NCBI GenBank assembly: GCA_038207585.1
Contig: JBBQZP010000008.1
Coordinates: 1 to 64,000, forward strand
DNA length: 64,000 nucleotides
From: JBBQZP01 sp038207585
GTDB lineage: Bacteria; Pseudomonadota; Alphaproteobacteria; Rhodobacterales; Rhodobacteraceae
Direction: 5' to 3'
Program-made: the position numbers and the translations under genes
In this document: in pieces, positions 28,692 through 36,614 of the stretch
Layout: each line of letters starts with the position of its first letter
Position numbering within the stretch: position 1 is the stretch's first letter
Notes under the pieces: generated by a model
Database searches by the model: none
Seen by the model: only the letters and a program-made list of their open reading frames with translations
What the model was told of the DNA's origin: nothing

Positions 28692-29615
28692 TCAGTTCAG
28701 AGGGGCATAGCCATGGACCTGCGCCCAGACATACCAGTTGTCGACCACAGTGCCGGTCAGCAGGATGCCGATCCCGCCGGTCAGCGTGACCAGCACGGCG
28801 AACCACCAGGCCCAGCGATGGATGCCTTCCATCGTGGCATTGAAGCCCATCGTCCAGCGCCAGAACAAGGCGGCGCGTTCGGATGCGGTGCCCCGGTCCA
28901 CGATCTGTTCCAGTTCGCGGTCGCCACCCAGACGGCTGACCGAAAGGATGGTCGCACCGTGCATGGCGAACAGCAGGGCAGAGCCATAAAGGAACACGAT
29001 CGAAAGTGCGTGGAACGGGTTGTAGAACAGGTTGCCGTAAGTGATCGAGAAGTTGTTGGTCCAATCCAAGTGCGGGAATATGCCGTAGGGCACCGCCTCG
29101 GACCAGCTGCCCATCAGGATCGGGCGGAAAAGGCCCAGCACCAGCACCAGCCAGATGGCGGACGCAAAGGCCCAGGACACATGCTTGCCCATGCCGAGGG
29201 CTTCGGCGCGCAGATAGGTGCGCACCCACCAGGTGCACAGCGAGATCAGAAAGAAGAACCCCGCCACAAGGAACAACCCGCCCTCGCCCATCGGCGGAAT
29301 GCGCAGGCCCCATTCAGGCGCCGGCGGCTCCAGCGACATCCACAGCAGATCGCGCACGAAGACGGCCGGGTTATAACCCGCAACGCCCCAGAAATGGACC
29401 CCGATGATCATGAACCAGATCAGGCCGCAGGCCAGACTGATGACCCCGAAAGAGCCCAGGTAGATCGGCCCCAACTGGGCGTTGCCGATCCAGCCCAGCA
29501 GGGTCGAGAAACTGGCCCCCTTGGTGCGGTTTTCCAGTTCCACGCCCTCGACCATGCCCATTTCGGGTAGGGCGCGGACCTGCACCTGGGTAAAGATGTT
29601 CTGATACTCAGCCAT
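28692..29615 (-). CDS. pufM: photosynthetic reaction centre M subunit
   Basis: 307 residues, five membrane helices. With PufL it binds the special pair, accessory bacteriochlorophylls, bacteriopheophytins, quinones and the non-haem iron. It begins MAEYQNIFTQVQVR as in Rhodobacter and has ligand-bearing stretches FHALSIVFLYGSALLFAMHG and IHRWAWWFAVLVTLTGGIG. The ending YAPLN is normal. Its ATG lies inside the end of pufL (8-base overlap), ensuring equal synthesis. There is no pufC downstream; pufX takes that place. Confidence 0.98.
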   Translation of the reverse strand: MAEYQNIFTQVQVRALPEMGMVEGVELENRTKGASFSTLLGWIGNAQLGPIYLGSFGVISLACGLIWFMIIGVHFWGVAGYNPAVFVRDLLWMSLEPPAPEWGLRIPPMGEGGLFLVAGFFFLISLCTWWVRTYLRAEALGMGKHVSWAFASAIWLVLVLGLFRPILMGSWSEAVPYGIFPHLDWTNNFSITYGNLFYNPFHALSIVFLYGSALLFAMHGATILSVSRLGGDRELEQIVDRGTASERAALFWRWTMGFNATMEGIHRWAWWFAVLVTLTGGIGILLTGTVVDNWYVWAQVHGYAPLN

Positions 29616-30456
29616 TTACGCCTCCCGAGACATTTGCCCACAGCGGCAGTTGCAGCCACCAGTCCCACCAGTCGACCCAGGCATCAAACCAGATCGTGCC
29701 GGAAATCAGGATACAGATGGCACTCCAGAAGCCCGCGTTCAGCGCCAGCAGAAGGCCCACGCGGTGAATTCCCAGCGTGCCCACCGAATAGCCGATCAGA
29801 TCGCGAAAGAACGTATCTTCGTGATCTGGCGTGCGCATCTCGTTGCCCTTGACCGGATTGGCCGCCGACAGGATCAGCGCGCCATGCAGCGCAAGCGCCA
29901 GAGCGTTGGTGAAAAAGAACGTCACCGCGATCATGTGGACCGGATTGTAGTGAAAGTTTCCGTAGGTGTAGCCGGTGTTGGAAACCCAATCGAGGTGACT
30001 GAAGATGCCATAGGGAAAGGCATAACCCCAGGCCCCCATCAAAATGGGCCGGATCACCACCAGCGTCAGATAGGCAAAGATCGCCACACCAAACGCAATC
30101 GGCACATGCAACCCGATGCCCAGCTTGCGGCAGATTTCCACCTCGCGCAGACCCCAGCTGATGAAGGCGCCCGCCGCACAGATCGTGATGATCTGCCAAA
30201 GCCCGCCCTGCAACAGCGGTGCCGCAGCAAGGCCCGCGCTTACAGGGGGTGGTGCGATAGAGATCAGCCAGGGGTTCCAGACCCCCTGCATCGCCGCACC
30301 GTAAAAGATAAGGATGGTGCCCAACGCCGCGAAAAAGAATGTCGTGACGCCGAAAAAGCCAACGTAGAACGGCCCGACCCAAAAGTCGAAAAGGTTCCCG
30401 CCGACCAGTGTGCCACCCGGCACACGGTATTTTCTCTCGAAGCTGAGCAGTGCCAT
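29608..30456 (-). CDS. pufL: photosynthetic reaction centre L subunit
   Basis: 282 residues, exactly the usual length. It starts MALLSFERKYRVPGGTLVGG with GGAGAGGGA just upstream. Five membrane helices carry the histidines for the special pair, QB and iron (NPVHMIAVTFFFTNALALALHG, GIHRVGLLLALNAGFW). It lies 127 bases after pufA, a gap holding a strong hairpin that likely sets the ratio of LH1 to reaction centre mRNA. Confidence 0.98.
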   Translation of the reverse strand: MALLSFERKYRVPGGTLVGGNLFDFWVGPFYVGFFGVTTFFFAALGTILIFYGAAMQGVWNPWLISIAPPPVSAGLAAAPLLQGGLWQIITICAAGAFISWGLREVEICRKLGIGLHVPIAFGVAIFAYLTLVVIRPILMGAWGYAFPYGIFSHLDWVSNTGYTYGNFHYNPVHMIAVTFFFTNALALALHGALILSAANPVKGNEMRTPDHEDTFFRDLIGYSVGTLGIHRVGLLLALNAGFWSAICILISGTIWFDAWVDWWDWWLQLPLWANVSGGVNG

Positions 30457-30541
30457 GCTTCCCTCTCCACCAGCCAAAAGCGGCCATCAGACAGCGCAGG
30501 GTGCGCCACCAGACCAGCTTCGTGAAATTCGTTGATCGTTA

Positions 30542-30565
30542 CGGGCGGCCTGGACGAGCCGCCCG
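30542..30565 (-). other. pufA-pufL intercistronic hairpin
   Basis: A perfect 8-bp stem CGGGCGGC / GCCGCCCG with an eight-base loop, 18 bases after the pufA stop codon. In R. capsulatus a hairpin at this place stabilises the upstream pufBA segment and keeps LH1 in excess over reaction centres; the same is inferred here. Confidence 0.75.
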
Positions 30566-30583
30566 CAACAGGGGTAGGCCAGC

Positions 30584-30763
30584 TTACGGTGCTGCCGGAG
30601 CAACGCGGTCGTATTTCGCCGCCGCGATGTCGAGCCAGTTGTAGCTGGGTGTCGACAGCAGAACCAAATGGATCATCACTGCCAACAGGAAGAGGAAAAC
30701 CCCTTGCGCCACGAAAACGCGACGCGGATCGAAGATCAGCCAGATCTTGTAGAACTTGCTCAT
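30584..30763 (-). CDS. pufA: light-harvesting LH1 alpha polypeptide
   Basis: 59 residues by direct translation. It starts MSKFYKIWLIFDPRRVFVAQ, the classic LH1 alpha N-terminus, followed by one membrane helix with the bacteriochlorophyll-binding His32 (AVMIH). It pairs with PufB to form the ring around the reaction centre. GGGGGAT lies about eight bases upstream of the start, and pufB ends 13 bases before. Confidence 0.97.
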   Translation of the reverse strand: MSKFYKIWLIFDPRRVFVAQGVFLFLLAVMIHLVLLSTPSYNWLDIAAAKYDRVAPAAP

Positions 30764-30776
30764 TTTTCGATCCCCC

Positions 30777-30926
30777 TCAGAACCACGGACGCCAGATGTA
30801 CACGGCCAGATGAGCGATCACGGCAATCGTCGTGAAAAGGTAAAGTCCGCTCATGTAGACCGAGTGTAGCTCTTGCGCCTGTTGGTCAGTCAAACCTGTG
30901 AAACTCAGGTCACTTCTATCAGCCAT
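30777..30926 (-). CDS. pufB: light-harvesting LH1 beta polypeptide
   Basis: 49 residues by direct translation: MADRSDLSFTGLTDQQAQEL, then a membrane helix with His39 as bacteriochlorophyll ligand (AHLAVYIWRPWF) and His21 nearer the N-terminal side. GGAGGA lies five bases before the ATG. A hairpin and a short pufK-like ORF sit immediately upstream and may control its translation. Confidence 0.97.
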   Translation of the reverse strand: MADRSDLSFTGLTDQQAQELHSVYMSGLYLFTTIAVIAHLAVYIWRPWF

Positions 30927-30942
30927 TCTATCCTCCGGATCG

Positions 30943-31014
30943 TCAGACTGAGGCCGTGTGCCCCACGGCCAGGTAACGGTTAGGCGGAATGCCCTCCCGA
31001 ATATCCGCCCCCAT
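30943..31014 (-). CDS. pufK-like leader ORF (23 codons)
   Basis: Between pufQ and pufB an ATG opens a 23-residue frame (MGADIREGIPPNRYLAVGHT plus three residues) ending 16 bases before the pufB start. R. sphaeroides has a short ORF, pufK, at this place that is reported to gate translation of pufB. No good ribosome binding site is visible, and it is not known to be translated. A hairpin covers its last codons. Confidence 0.45.
   Translation of the reverse strand: MGADIREGIPPNRYLAVGHTASV
30952..30970 (-). other. hairpin at the 5' side of pufB
   Basis: GGCCGTG-(5)-CACGGCC, a perfect 7-bp stem 25 bases upstream of the pufB start codon. It is well placed to protect the processed pufBALMX mRNA 5' end or to affect ribosome loading. 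Confidence 0.6.
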
Positions 31015-31043
31015 CAGGGGTACGAATGCTGTGTCAGGCCCTT

Positions 31044-31265
31044 TCAGGCCTGGAAAATCATCGGCGTGATCGCACGGGCCTCGGCCAGTGCGCGCGCCAC
31101 GGGACCTTTGCCCGCCATCCGGTTGCGCAGGGCCGGGCTGATCAGCCAGACCACGGCGGCAAACGGCAGCGCTGCAACGAAGATCAGGGCAAAATAGATG
31201 CCGTATTCGACGCGGCTTGCCTTTTGCGGGCGTGTGCGCGGCACATTGACGGTGTAATCGGTCAT
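31044..31265 (-). CDS. pufQ: PufQ
   Basis: 73 residues with one membrane helix (about 22-43: YGIYFALIFVAALPFAAVVW). PufQ is needed for normal bacteriochlorophyll formation and is thought to help tetrapyrrole delivery during photosystem assembly. Its ATG overlaps the bchZ stop (ATGA), linking the bchCXYZ and puf units as one superoperon. The start MTDYTVNV agrees with Rhodobacter PufQ in place and length. An inverted repeat CAGGCC/GGCCTG straddles its stop codon. Confidence 0.9.
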   Translation of the reverse strand: MTDYTVNVPRTRPQKASRVEYGIYFALIFVAALPFAAVVWLISPALRNRMAGKGPVARALAEARAITPMIFQA

Positions 31266-32737
31266 GCCTTTTCCTCCTTGGTTGTCTTGGATGTGTCGCC
31301 CCAAAGGGCAGTAACGGTTTCAACCCGGACCCGCTCGGCCCCTTCATCAAGGGCGGCTTTCTCGGCCCGGTCGCGCAGGGTGCGCGCGGCGGAAATGCGG
31401 GTCAGAATGGGGTGTTCGGATACGATCTTGTCCAGCGCCGCCTGCGCATCGACATCCCAGGGGAAATCGCGGCGCAGCATGGTAGGTGTTGCCGCCGCCG
31501 AGTCCATCTCGGACCCCAGCGGCAGAATATGGAACAACGCGTCGAACAGGCTGTTGCAGACTTCTTGCAGCAACCAAACGCACCCGCCGTACCCCATCAC
31601 CGGCGTGCCTGTCGCGCGCCGGATCGCAGCACCGGGGAAACTGGCGGCAATAAAGCTGGGCTGCGGGCCAAATCCCTTTTGCAGTTCGGCCAGATACATC
31701 TTTTCGTTGATCGACCCCATCACGATCAGCGGCCGGTCCTTGGCGATCATCGCCCGAACGGCCTCGTTGTTGGTCTTTTTTCCCGCCACGCGGGCCACCG
31801 CAAAGGCGCAAGGCAGGCCCAGATCACCCTCAAGATAATTGCGGATGCCGCGCGCATAAGTCTCGCTGGCCACGATGCCGAAACTGGCGGTGGCAAAGAA
31901 ATCCTGCGTCACAGAACGCCACAGATCCCACACGGGCTTCAGCGTCGAATGCTTTTCGCGCGCAATGAACGGCTCGGGGTCCAGCCCCAGCATCTCAGCC
32001 AGCGTGCGCAGGAATTTCGTGGTGCTATCCATCCCGATCGGCGCCTGCAGATAGGGCTTGCCCAGAACCTCGCACAGGCCCCGGCCAAACTCGCGGTACA
32101 TGCAGATGTTGACGTCGGCATTGACCAGATTGCGCATCTCGGCCACATGCGCACCAAGCGGCATCACCATGTTCACATCCGCGCCGATGCCTTCGACCAG
32201 ACGGCGGATTTCGTGCAGATCGGACGCCATGTTGAACACGCCGTACATCGGCCCCAGAAGGTTGACACGCGGACGCGCCCCTTCAACCCGCTTGGCCTCG
32301 GGCGGCATCCGACCCTTGGTCATCCCAAATTCGGTAAAGATCCACGTCATCGCGCGGTCTGCCGTCTGCCACTGATCCTCATCAATGGTCCGCGGCAAAA
32401 AGCGCTGAATGTTGGTGCCCGCAGGTGTGACGCCGCCGCCGATCATTTCGGCAATGCTGCCCGTCACGACCACCGCAGGCAAAGCCGGGTCCAGCGTCTT
32501 CCAGGCCCGCGCCATCGACGCCTCGGTGCCCGAACTCATCTCATCCTCACCCAAGCCGGTCACCACAATCGGCAACTCATGCGGCGGCAAAGCGTCGGTA
32601 TAGTGCAGCACGGATGTCACCGGCAGATTCTCGCAGCCCACAGGGCCGTCGATCACCACCTGCAAACCCTTGACGGCACAGAACGCATACACCGCGCCCC
32701 AATAGCCCCCCGCCCGATCATGGTCCTGGATCAGCAT
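31262..32737 (-). CDS. bchZ: chlorophyllide a reductase subunit Z
   Basis: 491 residues. With BchX and BchY it reduces the C7-C8 bond of ring B (chlorophyllide a to a bacteriochlorin). It is nitrogenase-like; the cluster Cys35 is in DGPVGCENLPV, and ENLPVTSVLHYTDALPPHELP is characteristic. GGAGGAT lies before the ATG. The gap from bchY is 130 bases and filled with a repeat element, in contrast to the overlapping genes elsewhere in this operon. The puf promoter of relatives lies near the end of this gene; I did not locate one with certainty. Confidence 0.98.
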   Translation of the reverse strand: MLIQDHDRAGGYWGAVYAFCAVKGLQVVIDGPVGCENLPVTSVLHYTDALPPHELPIVVTGLGEDEMSSGTEASMARAWKTLDPALPAVVVTGSIAEMIGGGVTPAGTNIQRFLPRTIDEDQWQTADRAMTWIFTEFGMTKGRMPPEAKRVEGARPRVNLLGPMYGVFNMASDLHEIRRLVEGIGADVNMVMPLGAHVAEMRNLVNADVNICMYREFGRGLCEVLGKPYLQAPIGMDSTTKFLRTLAEMLGLDPEPFIAREKHSTLKPVWDLWRSVTQDFFATASFGIVASETYARGIRNYLEGDLGLPCAFAVARVAGKKTNNEAVRAMIAKDRPLIVMGSINEKMYLAELQKGFGPQPSFIAASFPGAAIRRATGTPVMGYGGCVWLLQEVCNSLFDALFHILPLGSEMDSAAATPTMLRRDFPWDVDAQAALDKIVSEHPILTRISAARTLRDRAEKAALDEGAERVRVETVTALWGDTSKTTKEEKA

Positions 32738-32753
32738 GCCGATCCTCCCATGC

Positions 32754-32850
32754 TTTCATTTTGACAAAAATATCCCACGGGGGTGCGGGGGTGTGAAACC
32801 CCCGCTTTGGTGCAGCGGGTGCGGGGGTGTGAAACCCCCGGTGCGGCGCG
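32754..32850 (-). repeat. interspersed repeat, copy 3, with twin hairpins between bchY and bchZ
   Basis: Two direct copies of a perfect 7-bp hairpin (CGGGGGT-GTGAA-ACCCCCG; units at 32784-32804 and 32820-32840, 36 bases apart) followed on the minus strand by the tail GGGATATTTTTGTCAAAATG, ending just before the bchZ ribosome binding site. Head and tail match the other interspersed copies. Confidence 0.7.
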
Positions 32851-32867
32851 CAGGGCCAGAGAGACGA

Positions 32868-34433
32868 TCATATCATCTCCTCCGCCTTCGCGGCCCGCGC
32901 GGCCTTGTCGAGCTTCTTCTGATGCGTCGCCCGGAAATCCGGGCGCAGGTTCGGGCTGCCTTCCCAGATGCCTGCAGTATCGCCGGACCCCACGCCCTCA
33001 AAGAACGCCTTCATGTCGTCCATCCGGGCGCGGCCTGCGATGGCGGCGTTGACCACCTGCCCCAGGGACCCTGCCCCTGCAGGCCCCATCAGGGGGCGCG
33101 CAGAGATGAGATTCGTGAAGTAGAGACTTGGAATACCCAGTGATTTCGCCTTTTGCACCAAGGGAGTCGTGCCAATCGCCAGATCCGGCGCAAAGCCCTC
33201 CATCGCGGCCAGATCATCCTCAAGGCTCGCGCGGAATTTCACCGCCACACCCTTGGATTGCAACCACGCCAGGTCATCCGCCGACCACTCCGATTTCGCA
33301 CAAGCCGTGCCGACATACGGCACCTCTGCCCCGCTTTCGATCAGCAGACGCGCAACCAGCAATTCACTGCCCTCATAGCCCGAAACGGTGATCCTCCCCT
33401 TGATCGGGTTGGCGGCCAGTGCCCCGGTGATGGCGGGCAGAAATGCATTCTGCGCCGCTGCAATTTGCGAAGCCGGAACCCCATGCGCCGCACCAATCGC
33501 CGCCAGCCAGGCCATCGTGCCATCGCGGCCCACCGGAGCAGACCCCACAACCGGACGCCCCGCTGCCTGAAACTCGCGCACCGCAGCCGTGTAGAACGGG
33601 TGGATCGCCGCACAGACGCTGGAATCCAGCGCCGCATAAAGCTCCCGCCATTCCCGGCAGGGCACAACCGGCCCCGCAGCCATGCCCATCGGGGCCAGCA
33701 TCGCGCCGATCATCATAGGATCAGCCGGAAACATCTCGCCCAGCAGGGCCACGGTCGGGCGGTCAGACCGCCCCTGCGCCGGTGCCTGCACCGGGCCTGC
33801 CTCGATCTCTGAGCGCGCGTATTTCAGCATCGCGCCCGCCAGCACGTCCTTCGCCTCGGCATGGGTCGGGATGCCGAATCCCGGCACGTCGATGCCCACG
33901 ATCCGCACGCCGTTGATTTCTTTCGGTAAAAGCTTAAGCGGCACGCCCGAGGCTGTCGGCACGCACAGGTTCGTCACCACCACCGCATCATAACGGTCGG
34001 GGTCGGCCAGCTCATGCACCGCATCGCGGATGTCTTCGAACAATTTGCCCGTCACCAGGCTTTCGGAGTTGAAGGGCACATAGCCCACCGACCGGCGCGC
34101 ACCGTAGAAATGGCTCACAAAGGTCAGGCCGTAAACACAGCACGCACTGCCCGAAAGCACCGTCGCCACCCGCCGCATCCGCAAACCGACCCGCAGCGAG
34201 CCAAAGGCCGGGCACATGCTTTGCGGCTTGTCGTGCGGTCCTTGCGGGTAATCGCGGGCAAAGCCGTCCAACAATTCCGAATTGCCAGCAGCCCGCGCAG
34301 CCTCTGCCATCGTCGCCCCGGAATGACAGCCCATGCCATCGACGGGCTCTGCCACCACGGGCAGATCCTCGGCCACACCCACATCTGTCAGGGGCGCGTC
34401 GTGGGCGGTGTCATATCCGATTTCAGATGTCAT
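32868..34433 (-). CDS. bchY: chlorophyllide a reductase subunit Y
   Basis: 521 residues, the other half of the catalytic heterotetramer with BchZ. Conserved Cys for the shared 4Fe-4S cluster include Cys36 (GMGCHSGATM) and those in SGSACCVYGLTF and VVTNLCVPTASG. Its ATG overlaps the stop of a 28-codon ORF that bridges from bchX (ATGA). AAGGG lies about six bases upstream of the start. Length and motifs are normal. Confidence 0.98.
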   Translation of the reverse strand: MTSEIGYDTAHDAPLTDVGVAEDLPVVAEPVDGMGCHSGATMAEAARAAGNSELLDGFARDYPQGPHDKPQSMCPAFGSLRVGLRMRRVATVLSGSACCVYGLTFVSHFYGARRSVGYVPFNSESLVTGKLFEDIRDAVHELADPDRYDAVVVTNLCVPTASGVPLKLLPKEINGVRIVGIDVPGFGIPTHAEAKDVLAGAMLKYARSEIEAGPVQAPAQGRSDRPTVALLGEMFPADPMMIGAMLAPMGMAAGPVVPCREWRELYAALDSSVCAAIHPFYTAAVREFQAAGRPVVGSAPVGRDGTMAWLAAIGAAHGVPASQIAAAQNAFLPAITGALAANPIKGRITVSGYEGSELLVARLLIESGAEVPYVGTACAKSEWSADDLAWLQSKGVAVKFRASLEDDLAAMEGFAPDLAIGTTPLVQKAKSLGIPSLYFTNLISARPLMGPAGAGSLGQVVNAAIAGRARMDDMKAFFEGVGSGDTAGIWEGSPNLRPDFRATHQKKLDKAARAAKAEEMI

Positions 34434-34516
34434 TTCTGACCCTTACGAGGTGAAGTTGATTTGGCCGGCGCAGCAAGTGCGCGGTCCAGAAAGGCAAGAG
34501 CGTCCAGATCAAGCAT
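34430..34516 (-). CDS. short ORF bridging bchX and bchY (28 codons)
   Basis: An ATG inside the last codons of bchX (shared ATGCTTGA) opens a 28-residue frame, MLDLDALAFLDRALAAPAKS plus eight residues, whose TGA overlaps the bchY start (ATGA). It thus joins the two genes without a gap. The third-codon GC is lower than in its neighbours, so it may be a coupling device rather than a functional protein. GGAAGTGG lies a few bases upstream. I know of no described counterpart. Confidence 0.4.
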   Translation of the reverse strand: MLDLDALAFLDRALAAPAKSTSPRKGQK

Positions 34517-35513
34517 TGTCGTAAACCACTTCCAGCGACTTCTTCTCGACCGCGAACTTGCCGCGCATGTCGGCATCGGTGGCGGGCACCAGCACGAAAT
34601 CCTTGCCGGTCGTCTCGGCGTCGAACAGGTTCAGCAACTCATCCTGCGTCAGCGGCTTTGGTCGCACAGCGGGGGCTACGGCGACAGCATCGCCCAAGGC
34701 AGCAAACATACCGCCCCACTGGCTTTCATAGCTGCCAACGATCTGATAATTGGCGGATTTCCGGCGCAGATCGTCGTCCTGCGGAATCGCTGCCAGCACC
34801 GGAATACCGACCGATTCAGCAAACGCCGCAGCCTCGCCCGTGCCATCATCCTTGTTGATCACCAGCCCCGCGATGCCAACATTGCCGCCCAGTTTGCGGA
34901 AATATTCGACCGCCGAGCAGACGTTGTTCGCCACGTAGAGCGATTGCAGGTCGTTCGATGCGACCAGAATGACTTTCTGCGCCATGTCCCGTGCAATCGG
35001 CAGGCCGAAGCCACCGCATACAACGTCGCCCAGAAAATCGAGCAGCACATAGTCGAAATCCCAATCGTGGAACCCCAACTTTTCGAGCAGCTCAAAACCG
35101 TGAATGATGCCGCGCCCGCCGCAGCCGCGCCCGACTTCCGGCCCACCCAGTTCCATCGCGAAGACACCGCCGCGCTTGAAACAGACATCGCCGATCTTGA
35201 CCTCTTCGCCCGCCAGCTTCTTGCGGGTCGACGTCTCGATGATCGTGGGGCAGGCCTTGCCGCCGAACAGAAGGCTTGTCGTATCGGATTTCGGATCGCA
35301 ACCGATCAGCAGCACGCGCTTGCCCATCTCGGCCATCATGTGGCTCAGGTTGGCCAGCGTGAACGATTTGCCGATCCCGCCTTTGCCATATATTGCAATG
35401 ATTTGCGTCTTTTTGGTGGGGGCGCCCATCGGCACCTCAAGCGTTGGCTCTTCATGCGCTTCATCGCGCAGGCGGGCGTCAAAATCCTTGAGGTTCGGGA
35501 TATCCAGGGTCAT
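34509..35513 (-). CDS. bchX: chlorophyllide a reductase iron protein
   Basis: 334 residues, the ATP-dependent electron donor to BchYZ and a homologue of nitrogenase NifH. P-loop GKGGIGKS is at residues 43-50; cluster cysteines are in GRGCGGRG and LGDVVCGGFGLP. It starts inside the end of bchC (ATGA overlap). Compared with BchL encoded in the same window, it has a longer C-terminal tail, as is usual for BchX. Confidence 0.98.
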   Translation of the reverse strand: MTLDIPNLKDFDARLRDEAHEEPTLEVPMGAPTKKTQIIAIYGKGGIGKSFTLANLSHMMAEMGKRVLLIGCDPKSDTTSLLFGGKACPTIIETSTRKKLAGEEVKIGDVCFKRGGVFAMELGGPEVGRGCGGRGIIHGFELLEKLGFHDWDFDYVLLDFLGDVVCGGFGLPIARDMAQKVILVASNDLQSLYVANNVCSAVEYFRKLGGNVGIAGLVINKDDGTGEAAAFAESVGIPVLAAIPQDDDLRRKSANYQIVGSYESQWGGMFAALGDAVAVAPAVRPKPLTQDELLNLFDAETTGKDFVLVPATDADMRGKFAVEKKSLEVVYDNA

Positions 35514-36466
35514 GCGGCGGCCTTCCAGTCGAGGATCATTTTAAGGCAATCAGGGTCGGTGAATGCCGTGGCGTAAGCGTCTGTGGCGTCGGTCGCGGCC
35601 CGGCGGTGCGTGATCAGCCCGGCCATCGACAAAGCACCCGCATCAATCAGGGCTCGGGTGGCGACCATGTCTTCGGGGGCCCATTCGGCGGCGATGCGCA
35701 ACCGCGCCTCCCGCATGAAAGCGGGTGGGAATGAGAACTGGATGGGTGCGGTATAGAACCCCGCCAGAACAACCTCGCCGCCTTTGGCGATTCGGCCGAT
35801 CAGGGTATCAAGCAGATCGGCCGCACCCGAGGCGTCATAGATTGCCTTGTAATCGCGGCGCGGATCAGCCTCGGCGGTGGTAACTTCATAGCCGACAGCG
35901 CCGGTTGCGCGGGCCGGGTTGCTTTCCCAGACGGTCGGTGGGGCAACGCCCGCGGCAACGGTCAGCCGGGCCAGCAGGCGGCCCAGAACGCCGTGGCCCA
36001 CAATCAGATCGGGCAAAGCGGTATTGAACCCGGCCAAAGCATGCCGCGCGGTCGCAGCCAGCGCCAGAAGCGCGCCCTCAGCCCCCATGCCCGCATCGAT
36101 TCGCGTTACACGCGCAGCAGGCGTCACCAGATGATGTGACGCACCGCCGAACAGCCCGCGCACCGGCGTGTTGCCCTGCGGCTGAAAACAATTGGCACCG
36201 GGCACAAAGACCCGCTCGCCGACCCGAAAGCCACTGTCAGCCCCGGCCTCGACCACTTCGCCTGCGGCCTCATAGCCCGGCACCAGCGGATAGCCCATGC
36301 CTGGAAACGGCGGCATCGTGCCCGACCAGAACAGCTTTTCGGTGCCCGTGGAAATGCCCGATTGCGCGATTTCAACCACCAGATCGCCCGCACCCGGATC
36401 GTTCAACGAAAGGCTTTGCAGCCCCAGTTGTTTCGGCCCTGACAGGATGACGGCTTCGGTGTGCAA
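35510..36466 (-). CDS. bchC: bacteriochlorophyllide a dehydrogenase
   Basis: 318 residues, MDR-type oxidoreductase that oxidises the 3-hydroxyethyl group to acetyl in bacteriochlorophyllide. The fold is alcohol-dehydrogenase-like with GYPLVPGYEAAGEVVEAG and a Rossmann part around VGHGVLGRLLARL. It heads the bchCXYZ-pufQBALMX superoperon. Two PpsR boxes and a sigma70-like promoter lie just upstream. Confidence 0.96.
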   Translation of the reverse strand: MHTEAVILSGPKQLGLQSLSLNDPGAGDLVVEIAQSGISTGTEKLFWSGTMPPFPGMGYPLVPGYEAAGEVVEAGADSGFRVGERVFVPGANCFQPQGNTPVRGLFGGASHHLVTPAARVTRIDAGMGAEGALLALAATARHALAGFNTALPDLIVGHGVLGRLLARLTVAAGVAPPTVWESNPARATGAVGYEVTTAEADPRRDYKAIYDASGAADLLDTLIGRIAKGGEVVLAGFYTAPIQFSFPPAFMREARLRIAAEWAPEDMVATRALIDAGALSMAGLITHRRAATDATDAYATAFTDPDCLKMILDWKAAA

Positions 36467-36532
36467 CGGAATTCTCCCCTTTGGCGGTGGCGGCGGGTCC
36501 TGAGTGACTCGGGGCCTGCCGTTTCGCCTTAG

Positions 36533-36550
36533 TGTAAGTCTACCCTTACA
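36533..36550. promoter_or_regulatory. PpsR/CrtJ box 1 upstream of bchC
   Basis: TGTAAGTCTACCCTTACA fits TGT-N12-ACA with 6-base perfect arms (TGTAAG/CTTACA). It lies eight bases from the second box; the pair covers a -10-like TAGACT (36537-36542, minus strand). Confidence 0.85.
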
Positions 36551-36558
36551 GTCAGAGG

Positions 36559-36576
36559 TGTCAACTTAAATAGACA
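36559..36576. promoter_or_regulatory. PpsR/CrtJ box 2 and -35 of the bchC promoter
   Basis: TGTCAACTTAAATAGACA fits TGT-N12-ACA. Its complement contains TTGACA (36559-36564), a consensus -35 element 16 bases from the TAGACT -10. PpsR binding to both boxes would cover the promoter under oxygen. Confidence 0.85.
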
Positions 36577-36614
36577 TTCATTTTGCACGAAGCGCCGAAA
36601 ATATGTGCAGCGCG

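Noticed and set aside
31412..32764. 450-codon open frame on the plus strand opposite bchZ
   Set aside because: Antisense shadow without a plausible start or family signature.
32784..32840. CRISPR-like direct repeats between bchY and bchZ
   Set aside because: Only two units of 21 bases with a 15-base spacer, no cas genes; better explained as duplicated hairpins of the interspersed repeat.
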